NCBI GenBank assembly: GCA_002413385.1
Contig: DHWW01000251.1
Location: forward strand, 23,335-29,669
Length of the DNA: 6,335 bases
DNA from: Granulicella sp. UBA5172
GTDB lineage: Bacteria; Acidobacteriota; Terriglobia; Terriglobales; Acidobacteriaceae
Direction: 5' to 3'
The notes beneath the pieces are model-generated. The model was not told the DNA's origin and made no database searches. It worked only from the letters and a program-made list of their open reading frames with translations. The translations under genes were made by a program, and so were the position numbers. Shown one piece after another: positions 1-5,686 of the stretch. Within the stretch, counting starts at the first letter, position 1. Each line of letters opens with the position of its first letter.

Positions 1-16
1 TTATTGGAAATTTGCT

Positions 17-934
17 CTAGCTCATCACTTCAAGGACTGCCTCGTTCTCTTCACCCAACTCCACTTCCACGGGCACGCGGCTCACAATCCACACACCAAG
101 CATCACCAAAACCACACCTGCAAACGTCAGCAGAGTGATGCGCTCGCCAAAGAATGCGAACGCGAACAGCGTCGTAAGCGGAGCCGTCGCCAGCATCATC
201 ACCGACGTCACCGTTGCAGGCAGTTGACCGAGCGCATAGGTCAGGCAGAGATATCCGGTCATCTGGCTGACCAACGCCAACGCCAGCACAGACGCCAGCG
301 ATTGCACACTCGGCACAGCGAGCGAGATATGCTCCACCCCTGCCACCACCAGCAGTACGACCGCGCTTGCCGTCGCCGCGATTGTCACCAGCACGCGCGT
401 ATCGACGTCCTGCCGCAGCCGCTCCGTAACCAGCAGATACATGGCAAAGAACACCGACGCCCCCACCGCGAACATATCCGCCGTCGACTGCGAAGCAGCA
501 TAGTGCACGTCCGACAGAATGATCAGCCATGCCCCCGTGGTTGCAATCGCAAGCGCCGTCCAGAACCGTCCTGACGGCATCTTGCGCGTCATCGCCCACG
601 TAAGCAGTCCCACCAGCAGCGGCCCATTGTTGGACAGAAACATCGCGCTCCCCGCCGACGTGTGCATCACCGCCGTGTTGAACATGGCGATGTCCCCGGC
701 AAAGAAAACTCCGCTCAGCACGGTCAGCAAGAGCGTTTGGCCCGTGCAACCCGATAGCCTCACCTTCGAAGCCAGCAGGATCGGCCAAAGTAATATCGAC
801 GCAATGAACATGCGATAAAACGCCGAAGTAACGCCCGGCATCTGGGCCCATCGCACAAAGATCGCCGACCAGGCGATGGCAACCACGCCGACCGCCAGTG
901 CTCCGTAGCTCTTACCCATCTTTCCGCTCGGCAT
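17..934 (-). CDS. EamA/DMT-family small-metabolite exporter
   Basis: This 305-aa inner-membrane protein has about ten hydrophobic helices (roughly residues 9-29, 35-56, 68-86, 93-115, 124-141, 151-169, 181-200, 210-235, 241-263 and 267-286). They form two repeated five-helix halves, as in the drug/metabolite transporter superfamily. The second half carries the typical pattern of PATVTS, then P-L-T, then FFGE near residues 239-264. Length and topology fit intact EamA exporters. The substrate cannot be read from the sequence; family members export amino acids, nucleosides or toxic metabolites. The tail after residue 288 is short and acidic. The start is uncertain. The ATG at 934 gives a 23-nt overlap with the upstream iron-sulfur gene but has AAGG directly abutting it. 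The in-frame ATG at 919 (residue 6) gives an 8-nt overlap of the ATGGGTAA type. Either start implies translational coupling. The stop is TAG at 17-19. Confidence 0.9.
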   Translation of the reverse strand: MPSGKMGKSYGALAVGVVAIAWSAIFVRWAQMPGVTSAFYRMFIASILLWPILLASKVRLSGCTGQTLLLTVLSGVFFAGDIAMFNTAVMHTSAGSAMFLSNNGPLLVGLLTWAMTRKMPSGRFWTALAIATTGAWLIILSDVHYAASQSTADMFAVGASVFFAMYLLVTERLRQDVDTRVLVTIAATASAVVLLVVAGVEHISLAVPSVQSLASVLALALVSQMTGYLCLTYALGQLPATVTSVMMLATAPLTTLFAFAFFGERITLLTFAGVVLVMLGVWIVSRVPVEVELGEENEAVLEVMS

Positions 935-2876
935 CCTTGAATAGTACCCGTGCCGTCAACTGCGCAATGTCCAGCAGCTGCGGCGGATGCTCTCCACCCA
1001 CCGCCCCCAGCGCGTCGCGGAACATCGAGTTGCAGAATGGGCAAGCCGTCCCAATCGTCTGCGCGCCCGTCGCCATCAGCTCCTTCGCGCGCACATGGCT
1101 CACGCGCTCGCCACTCTCCTCGCCCAGAAACGCCAACCCTCCCCCAGCCCCGCAACAGAACGACCGCTCATGGTTTCGCTCCGCCTCGACCAACTTTCCA
1201 GCCGCCGCCACCACGGCGCGTGGCTCGTCGTACACACCGCGGTACCGCCCCAGGTAGCAGGGGTCGTGGTACACAATGCTCTCGCCGTCCTGCTTCGGCA
1301 GCAGGTGCGCATGGCGCGCCATGAACTCCGAATGATGTTCAATCTCCGGAGCTACCCCATACTCCAGCCAGTCGGTCGCGATCGTCTGAACACAGTGTGG
1401 ACAAATTGCCACAATCTTCTTCACCTTCGCCGCCGCAAACGTCTTCAGCCCCTGCTTCGCCAGATCGCCAAACACCAGGTCGTTGCCCAGCCGCCGCGCC
1501 GGATCGCCAGTACATTTTTCCTTGCTTAAGACGCCGAATTGCGTCCCCAAATGCTGCATAACGCGCGCAAAATCCGACACAATCTCTCGTCCTTTGGGGT
1601 CATAACTGCCCATGCACCCCAGCCAAAGGCAGTATTCCTGGCTGCCATCGAAGATCGGAAACCCCTGCTTCGCAATGAACTTCTCGCGCTCCATCGTACT
1701 CATTCCAAGCGCGTTACCCTGCTTCTCCAGCGCCAGAAACAGCTTCGTTCCATGGCGGTCTTCCCACGCCCCCGTGTTCACCGCGCCCCGCCGCAGCCCA
1801 ATCAGCACCGGCAGATGCTGCACCCCCACCGGGCACTGGTACTCGCATGCCCCGCAAGTTGTACATTCAAAAGCCGCTTCCATCGACAACGCAACCTGCG
1901 CTCCCTCCAGCAGCGGAACCTCACTCCCCGGCCCCTCCGCATTCAGGTACGACCGTACCCCCAGCACAATCTCTTTTGGATTCAGCACCTTGCCCGTCGT
2001 CGACGCCGGGCAATGCTCCGTACACCGCCCACACTCGACGCAGCTATAAGCCTGCAGCGCAATGATTTGCGTAAGATCCTTCCCCGCCACCAGCCCAAAA
2101 TCCTCATCCCCCTCCAGCTTCGGAAGCTGCGAAAACCCCGGGCGTTTCAGAAACACTGTCAGCGGGCTCAGCACCAGATGTAAATGCTTGGTCCCCGGAA
2201 TAATCGGCAGAAAAGCCAGCAGCACCAGCGTATGCGCCCACCACAAACCCTCGGCAGCAACGCCTCCATCCACCACAAACAGGGCCGCAAGATAGGTCGC
2301 CATCAGCGCAAAGATCAGCCCCGCAATCACCCCGGACTCCACCGAAACCTTCTCGCCCAGCCACTTCGGCCGCACCAGAAACCGCCGCACAAACAGCCCG
2401 CTGATACCCACCGCGACCAGCAGCGCCCACACCGCAGCAAACGCCACATAGAACGTCCCAAACCGGGGTCCCCAGTGGGCGTTCGTTGCCCGCTGGGGTG
2501 GAAGCGCTCCTGCATACTGCAAAAATCCGTGCCCAAACCCCACCGCAACGTGGTTCATCGTCACCAGCGCAAACGCCAGAAACCCCCAGAACACGAACGC
2601 ATGCGCCAGCCCCGGCAGCGGCCGCTGACGAATCACCTTCGCCTGGCACAGTACCTCCCAGAAGAACTTCCACGCCCTCCTGCCCACCGGCCGCAGCGAA
2701 AAATCCGTGTCCCGTTTCGACCCCCGGACGTTCCTCGCAATCGGCCACAGCCGCCAGGCAAACACCCCCAGCGAAGCCGCAATCAACACCGCCAGCAGCA
2801 ACTTCCCTGGCATGGAGAAACTTGCCGGCTCCGCCACATGGATCACCGCCATCGACACTCCGAACACACCAGCCAT
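912..2876 (-). CDS. Membrane iron-sulfur oxidoreductase, EtfD/FadF/HdrD-related (candidate ETF:quinone oxidoreductase)
   Basis: This 654-aa protein probably moves electrons between a soluble donor and membrane quinone. Seen in the sequence: five hydrophobic helices (about residues 25-45, 91-113, 140-162, 182-203 and 211-229) with several histidines, resembling a NarI-like haem b/quinone domain. Next come two [4Fe-4S] ferredoxin motifs (C279-C282-C285-C289 and C338-C341-C344-C348, each last Cys followed by Pro). Then come two CCG-type domains: C421, C455 (as CTGD), C492 and C495; and C540, C574-C575-G, C612 and C615. Known: this architecture is shared by mycobacterial EtfD, Bacillus FadF and the ETF:menaquinone oxidoreductases, and the CCG halves resemble HdrD/GlpC. 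Inference: the partner is probably ETF from beta-oxidation, but no etfAB gene lies here. The open frame extends upstream to a TTG at 2912. The ATG at 2876 is preferred because GGAGG (2885-2889) lies 8 nt before it. The 3' end overlaps the exporter gene. Confidence 0.9.
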   Translation of the reverse strand: MAGVFGVSMAVIHVAEPASFSMPGKLLLAVLIAASLGVFAWRLWPIARNVRGSKRDTDFSLRPVGRRAWKFFWEVLCQAKVIRQRPLPGLAHAFVFWGFLAFALVTMNHVAVGFGHGFLQYAGALPPQRATNAHWGPRFGTFYVAFAAVWALLVAVGISGLFVRRFLVRPKWLGEKVSVESGVIAGLIFALMATYLAALFVVDGGVAAEGLWWAHTLVLLAFLPIIPGTKHLHLVLSPLTVFLKRPGFSQLPKLEGDEDFGLVAGKDLTQIIALQAYSCVECGRCTEHCPASTTGKVLNPKEIVLGVRSYLNAEGPGSEVPLLEGAQVALSMEAAFECTTCGACEYQCPVGVQHLPVLIGLRRGAVNTGAWEDRHGTKLFLALEKQGNALGMSTMEREKFIAKQGFPIFDGSQEYCLWLGCMGSYDPKGREIVSDFARVMQHLGTQFGVLSKEKCTGDPARRLGNDLVFGDLAKQGLKTFAAAKVKKIVAICPHCVQTIATDWLEYGVAPEIEHHSEFMARHAHLLPKQDGESIVYHDPCYLGRYRGVYDEPRAVVAAAGKLVEAERNHERSFCCGAGGGLAFLGEESGERVSHVRAKELMATGAQTIGTACPFCNSMFRDALGAVGGEHPPQLLDIAQLTARVLFKDAERKDG

Positions 2877-2884
2877 GACGCGTG

Positions 2885-2889
2885 CCTCC
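2885..2889 (-). promoter_or_regulatory. Shine-Dalgarno GGAGG that sets the iron-sulfur gene start
   Basis: A perfect GGAGG on the minus strand is separated by 8 nt from the ATG at 2874-2876. The longer reading from 2912 begins with TTG and has no comparable site, so this element decides in favour of the shorter 654-aa product. Confidence 0.75.
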
Positions 2890-2941
2890 GCACTTCCCGG
2901 CGAAGGCCACAATAGCAGACGAGCCTCGCCTCTCGCTGTGT

Positions 2942-2974
2942 CACAAACGAAAACGGCGAGCCGCAGCCCGCCGT
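2942..2974 (-). terminator. Rho-independent terminator after the 94-aa membrane protein gene
   Basis: In the minus-strand transcript, positions 2974-2966 (ACGGCGGGC) pair with 2961-2953 (GCTCGCCGT) around a TGCG loop. This gives a 9-bp stem with one internal G-U pair. The T-rich run TTTTCGTTTG follows at once. The hairpin lies about 20 nt beyond the stop codon at 2995. On the plus strand the same stem has an A/C mismatch and no T-tract, so it is directional. It should separate the upstream small gene from the iron-sulfur gene, which would then need its own promoter between about 2880 and 2950. Confidence 0.55.
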
Positions 2975-2994
2975 CTCAGAGATCATGGAAAGCG

Positions 2995-3279
2995 TTAGTA
3001 GCTGAAAAACTCGTTCGAGCCGCGACGCTGTTGAATCCCGACGATGAAGCAGATCAGGGATGCAAGGAAAAGGAAGCCGTCCCAATAGGCCATCGGGTGA
3101 GCCCAGCCAGGCGAGTAGGCCAGATCCTGCCCGGCCCACAGCGTCACGATCGTCGCGATAATCAGCGCCTGGAAGCCAATGACCAGAAGCGCCTGGCCAC
3201 GACGGCGGCGGCGATCCAGATGATCGACCTGCTCCGGTGTGAGGTGGCGCTCTTCGACGGGGATCAACATGTTGGCCAT
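2995..3279 (-). CDS. Small two-helix membrane protein of unknown function
   Basis: This 94-aa protein is not one I can name. Residues 1-29 are polar, with an acidic stretch (PVEERHLTPEQ) and a run of five arginines at 24-28. Hydrophobic helices lie at about 30-49 and 64-83, joined by a short loop rich in aromatic residues, Gly and Pro. The tail is QQRRGSNEFFSY. Positive charges before helix 1 and after helix 2 predict a hairpin with both ends in the cytoplasm. The ATG at 3279 has AGGAG (3289-3293) 9 nt upstream. That site lies within a perfect 16-bp tandem duplication, so a second AGGAG lies at 3305-3309. If one copy were removed, the frame would run on upstream to an ATG at 3355 and give 114 aa, so the present N-terminus may be secondary. 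A terminator hairpin follows the stop, so the gene seems to be transcribed on its own or as the end of a unit with the upstream CxxC gene, 139 bp away. Confidence 0.75.
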   Translation of the reverse strand: MANMLIPVEERHLTPEQVDHLDRRRRRGQALLVIGFQALIIATIVTLWAGQDLAYSPGWAHPMAYWDGFLFLASLICFIVGIQQRRGSNEFFSY

Positions 3280-3309
3280 TGCGTCTTGCTCCTATTGCGT
3301 CTTGCTCCT
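3278..3309 (-). repeat. Perfect 16-bp tandem duplication over a ribosome-binding site and start
   Basis: Two exact head-to-tail copies of AGGAGCAAGACGCAAT (minus-strand reading) occupy 3309-3294 and 3293-3278. The second copy runs directly into G to form the ATG at 3279; the first runs into the A of the second copy, giving ATA. Flanking bases differ on both sides, so there are exactly two units. Sixteen is not a multiple of three, so the duplication shifts any frame that crosses it. Confidence 0.95.
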
Positions 3310-3418
3310 GCTGAAAACTCTTGCGTCCGCTCGCGGCGCTACGCTCGTTGCTCATTAAATCACAAACTGCTCCTAAAGCGCACGGCCGCTCAAATTTCAC
3401 GCTTCATGGGAGTCAAAT
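3310..3418. other. Intergenic stretch with an open upstream extension of the 94-aa gene
   Basis: This stretch lies between the CxxC gene and the duplicated start site. On the minus strand it contains an ATG at 3355 opening MSNERSAASG..., which would continue in frame into the 94-aa protein if one 16-bp copy were absent. An AGGAG (3370-3374) precedes that ATG by 14 nt, which is longer than ideal. Near-identical CAAATTTCAC (3391-3400) and CAAATTCAC (3414-3422) repeats are present on the plus strand. No clear promoter or terminator is visible. Confidence 0.4.
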
Positions 3419-3766
3419 TCACCCCAGCGTGCGGCGACCGAACGCAGCCCGGATCTGTTCCGCGCGATTCTCCGGAGTTCCAGTGGCGACCTGCTGCAAA
3501 TCCGCGACCGACTGAATTCCTACCACCTCAAACCGCTTCCGGCAGCGAATATTCTTGCAACCCACCAGGTCATCGCGCCGCACCATATAGCTGCGAGCCT
3601 TGGCAAAGCGCGCACGATCCATCTCATCTGCGCCGCGCGGCAACTGTGCCCGCTTCCGCCGAACCAGCCAGCTCAACTCGTATTCACCCGGCTGACTGCA
3701 GTGAGGGCAGATCATGGTGTGAATCTTTTGTTCTGTTACTTCCTCGAAGAATTCCCGTTCTTCCAT
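3419..3766 (-). CDS. Small CxxC/CxxxxC protein, possible zinc ribbon
   Basis: This 115-aa soluble protein has no recognised family name. C20-P-H-C23 and C70-K-N-I-R-C75 look like the two halves of a four-cysteine zinc ribbon. Between them lies a basic segment (residues 33-65, with VRRKRAQ and KARSYMVRR), and after them an alpha-helical-looking C-terminus (residues 85-112). There is no signal peptide or membrane helix. Nucleic-acid binding or protein docking is plausible for such a basic zinc-ribbon fold but is only inference. The frame is open further upstream to 3853, but that extra 29-residue part has no coding character. The ATG at 3766 is preceded by AGGGGG at about 6 nt and begins an acidic MEEREFFEEV segment. 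The gene faces away from the plus-strand genes, across a 167-bp divergent region. Confidence 0.7.
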   Translation of the reverse strand: MEEREFFEEVTEQKIHTMICPHCSQPGEYELSWLVRRKRAQLPRGADEMDRARFAKARSYMVRRDDLVGCKNIRCRKRFEVVGIQSVADLQQVATGTPENRAEQIRAAFGRRTLG

Positions 3767-3933
3767 CAAAACCCCCTGCGCCCGTGTTTCAAATACGCAC
3801 ATTCCATCCAACCCAGAATACGCCTTTGCAGCGCATCCGGAATCCCTCCGCAACCCCTATTAAAATACGCATACCCATGCAACAGGAAGCCCACTTCGCT
3901 GTAGGCTGTAATACAACCCGGAGGGCTGCATCC
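3767..3933. promoter_or_regulatory. Divergent intergenic region with three AATACGC copies
   Basis: This 167-bp region should hold promoters for both the CxxC gene (leftward) and the 62-aa gene (rightward). AATACGC occurs at 3792-3798, 3817-3823 and 3864-3870, the first and third within a longer AAATACGCA. TAAAAT at 3861-3866 matches the bacterial -10 consensus at five of six bases on the plus strand, but there is no good -35 at normal spacing. GCAT-ACCC-ATGC (3869-3880) is a short inverted repeat. Regulatory use is inferred from location and repetition only. Confidence 0.35.
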
Positions 3934-4122
3934 ATGAACAAGTCCAAGCCGAAGCAACTAAACTTCTCCGTAACCAAGGCGGTCAAGGCGAATGCCCGCG
4001 AACGCCTCGGCTCGCCCCCGCCCTCTCACCCGCTCCCCACCATCAAAGACAAGATCGTCGCCAGGCCCAAGCACAAGGAAACCCTCGCTGACCTGCTGGA
4101 CACTCAAAGCTCTGACCAGTAA
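3934..4122 (+). CDS. Small basic orphan protein, 62 aa
   Basis: I do not recognise this protein. It has a lysine-rich N-terminal half (MNKSKPKQLNFSVTKAVKAN...), a short proline-rich linker (PPPSHPLP, about residues 28-35), another basic stretch (KDKIVARPKHK) and a polar C-terminus (LADLLDTQSSDQ). It lacks cysteines and membrane segments. The start is well supported: GGAGG at 3920-3924 lies 9 nt before the ATG. An in-frame ATG at 3877 would give an 81-aa version, but it has no ribosome-binding site. The frame is open for more than 1 kb upstream, but that is antisense to real minus-strand genes and is not coding. Basic composition is compatible with binding nucleic acid or ribosomes, but nothing specific shows it. 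No hairpin terminator is seen between it and the next gene, 80 bp on. Confidence 0.65.
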   Translation: MNKSKPKQLNFSVTKAVKANARERLGSPPPSHPLPTIKDKIVARPKHKETLADLLDTQSSDQ

Positions 4123-4202
4123 CTGCACTTGCTGTCTCCGCTCTTTTTTGCGCGAAGGCTCGCATTTCCAAGCCAGCGCTCCAACTCCCGTAAACTATCT
4201 CC

Positions 4203-4901
4203 ATGCCGATGAACTACGCGTTGATCATCTTTGAACTGGTCGTCATGGTGCTCTCCATCTCGCTGCACGACTGCGCCCAGGCGTGGATGGCCAGCCGCCT
4301 CGGCGACCCGACCGCCCGCATGATGGGCCGCATGACCATGAACCCGGCCCGCCACTTCGACCTCCTCGGCACCCTCGTCTGGCCCGTGCTCTTCATCTTC
4401 CGCAGCCCCCTCGTTCTCGGCTGGGGCAAGCCCGTCACCTTCACCTCGCGCAACTTCCGCAACCCCTCCCGCGACGAGATGGTCGCCACCCTCGCCGGTC
4501 CCGCCGCACAACTCCTCGCCGCCGTCGTCGCTCTCATTGCGCTCATCATCGTGCGCCACACCGTTGCCGACAGCACCCTCGCGATCCTCACCGCCTCCGC
4601 CCTCGCCATGCGCAATCTCGGCGTCTCCACCGAAGCCCTGCCGTCGATCTTCCCGCTCATCCTCTTCCTCTACTTCTGCATCCTCGTCAACCTCTTGCTC
4701 TTCGTCTTCAACCTCCTTCCGGTCCCCTTCCTCGACGGAGGCAAGGTCCTCATGCACTACCTCCCCTTCAACGCCGCGAAGACCTTCCAGAGCATGAGCC
4801 TCTACTTCATGTTCGGCTTCTTCTTCCTCGGCTTCTACGTGATCCAGATCTTCTTCTTCCCGATCATGAACATCTTCCAGTCCCTGCTCTTCAGCCTGTA
4901 G
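4203..4901 (+). CDS. M50 site-2-protease homologue with degenerate zinc motif (putative pseudoprotease)
   Basis: This 232-aa polytopic membrane protein belongs to the short bacterial M50/SREBP-type group (COG1994-like). Family landmarks are clear: GDPTARMMGRMTMNP at 34-48, GWGKPV at 73-78, RNPSRDEMVATLAGP at 86-100 and NLLPVPFLDGG at 170-180, with D178 the expected third zinc ligand. The catalytic HExxH, normally within HEFAHAW-like sequence, here reads H22-D23-C24-A25-Q26-A27-W28. The glutamate base is Asp and the second zinc histidine is Gln. Active members cut substrates inside the membrane; this one may bind membrane proteins without cutting, or may use altered chemistry. The bases are unambiguous (CAC GAC TGC GCC CAG) and the rest of the gene is in frame. 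The ATG at 4203 and one at 4209 are alternatives; neither has a clear Shine-Dalgarno. TAAACT at 4191-4196 hints at a nearly leaderless message. The O-methyltransferase gene follows after 26 bp. Confidence 0.88.
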   Translation: MPMNYALIIFELVVMVLSISLHDCAQAWMASRLGDPTARMMGRMTMNPARHFDLLGTLVWPVLFIFRSPLVLGWGKPVTFTSRNFRNPSRDEMVATLAGPAAQLLAAVVALIALIIVRHTVADSTLAILTASALAMRNLGVSTEALPSIFPLILFLYFCILVNLLLFVFNLLPVPFLDGGKVLMHYLPFNAAKTFQSMSLYFMFGFFFLGFYVIQIFFFPIMNIFQSLLFSL

Positions 4902-4910
4902 CAACCATTC

Positions 4911-4915
4911 GGAGG
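4911..4915 (+). promoter_or_regulatory. Shine-Dalgarno for the O-methyltransferase
   Basis: GGAGG lies 12 nt before the ATG at 4928, in the 26-bp gap after the M50 gene. It fixes the methyltransferase start; the frame is otherwise open far back through the M50 gene. The short gap suggests that the two genes are co-transcribed. Confidence 0.6.
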
Positions 4916-4927
4916 CCTCACAACATC

Positions 4928-5602
4928 ATGTCGAAAGATCTTTGGACAGCAGTCGACCGCTACCTCAACGAAGCCCTGATGGGTCCCGACCCCGTCCTCG
5001 ACGCCGCGCTCGAGGCCAACGCCGCAGCCGGCCTCCCCGCCATCGACGTCGCCCCCAATCAGGGCAAGTTCCTGTCTCTACTCGCGCAAATCGCGGGGGC
5101 CCGACGCATTCTTGAGATCGGAACCCTCGGCGGCTACAGCACCATCTGGCTGGCCCGCGCGCTCCCTCCCGACGGCCAGCTCGTCACCCTCGAACTAGAC
5201 CCGAAGCACGCCGAGGTCGCTCTCTCCAACATCGCTCGTGCCGGCTTCTCCTCGCTCGTCCAACTCCGCCTCGGCCCAGCCCTTGACTCCCTCGCGCAGC
5301 TCCATGCCGAGCACTCCGCCCCCTTCGACCTCATCTTCATCGACGCCGACAAGCCCGGCTACGCCGACTACCTGCACGCCGCCCTCAAGCTCTCCCGCCC
5401 CCGGCACCCTCATCCTCGCCGACAACGTCGTCCACGAGGGCATCGTAGCCGACCCCAACAGCCACCGACCCCGCTGCCCTCGGAGCCCGCCACTTCCTCG
5501 AAGCTCTCGGCCGCAGAACCTCGCCTCTCCGCTGCCGGAATCCAAACCGTAGGCAGCAAAGGCCACGACGGCTTTGCCATCGCCCGCGTCCTCACCCTCT
5601 AA
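4928..5602 (+). CDS. Class I SAM-dependent O-methyltransferase (COMT-like, family 3), internally frame-disturbed
   Basis: As written the ORF gives 224 aa. It would transfer a methyl group from SAM to a hydroxyl, with a divalent metal. Residues 62-70 (LEIGTLGGY) are the SAM-binding loop, E89 ends the second strand, and FIDADK (137-142) is the family's metal-binding strand. After P158 the product turns into Arg/Pro/His-rich text unlike the family. Dropping one C from the run at 5398-5402 restores PGTLILADNVVHEG, which carries the expected D-N metal ligands. Dropping one C at 5462-5463 then restores STDPAALGARHFLEAL. Dropping one base in GGCC at 5509-5512 returns to the original frame, which ends EPRLSAAGIQTVGSKGHDGF.... 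The three +1 changes sum to +3, so no stop appears; a repaired protein would have 223 aa. As written, residues 159-194 are scrambled and the enzyme is unlikely to work. The cause could be sequencing error at short homopolymers or genuine decay. The methyl acceptor is unknown. Confidence 0.82.
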   Translation: MSKDLWTAVDRYLNEALMGPDPVLDAALEANAAAGLPAIDVAPNQGKFLSLLAQIAGARRILEIGTLGGYSTIWLARALPPDGQLVTLELDPKHAEVALSNIARAGFSSLVQLRLGPALDSLAQLHAEHSAPFDLIFIDADKPGYADYLHAALKLSRPRHPHPRRQRRPRGHRSRPQQPPTPLPSEPATSSKLSAAEPRLSAAGIQTVGSKGHDGFAIARVLTL

Positions 5603-5686
5603 CCCCTAACCCTTTTCACAAAACCACCCCGACCACGCGAAGCCCCTCGCCGTCCGCGCAGGACATGTATCCTTGAAGTTCGACTC
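5603..5686 (+). other. Gap before trpS
   Basis: This 84-bp gap has no recognisable hairpin terminator and no strong Shine-Dalgarno for trpS. TATCCT at 5669-5674 is a weak -10 candidate whose transcript would start within a few bases of the trpS ATG. I see no T-box-like or tryptophan-codon leader in this short stretch. Confidence 0.3.

Noticed and set aside
51..851. A 266-codon minus-strand frame inside the exporter
   Set aside because: It is the alternate frame of the EamA gene. The product is Gly/Cys/Asp-rich without membrane helices, while the overlapping frame is a clear ten-helix transporter.
3322..3352. GC-rich CGCTCG-containing stretch resembling a REP-like element
   Set aside because: CGCTCG occurs twice, but there is no convincing stem and no second copy in the window, so a repeat family cannot be claimed.
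2843..3400. A 185-codon minus-strand frame beginning upstream of the 94-aa gene
   Set aside because: After the 16-bp duplication it reads the wrong frame through the 94-aa gene, giving Arg/Pro/Gly-rich text. Only its first codons from 3355 are of interest, as the possible lost extension.
2707..4122. A 471-codon open frame on the plus strand
   Set aside because: It runs antisense through the iron-sulfur, 94-aa and CxxC genes, with Arg/Pro/Ser-rich text and no domain. Only the last 189 nt, from the ATG at 3934 with its own GGAGG, is credible.
4123..4202. Possible terminator at the CTCTTTTTTG run after the 62-aa gene
   Set aside because: The T-run has no GC-rich inverted repeat in front of it, so there is no intrinsic terminator.
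4104..4904. A 266-codon minus-strand frame with a very acidic Glu/Asp/Val-rich product
   Set aside because: It is the antisense shadow of the M50 gene. The acidity comes from reading TTC/CTC-type codons backwards; it has no ribosome-binding site or family motif.
4283..5602. A 439-codon plus-strand frame suggesting a fusion protein
   Set aside because: The first 645 nt overlap the M50 gene in another frame and give His/Arg/Pro-rich nonsense. The true methyltransferase start is 4928, behind GGAGG.
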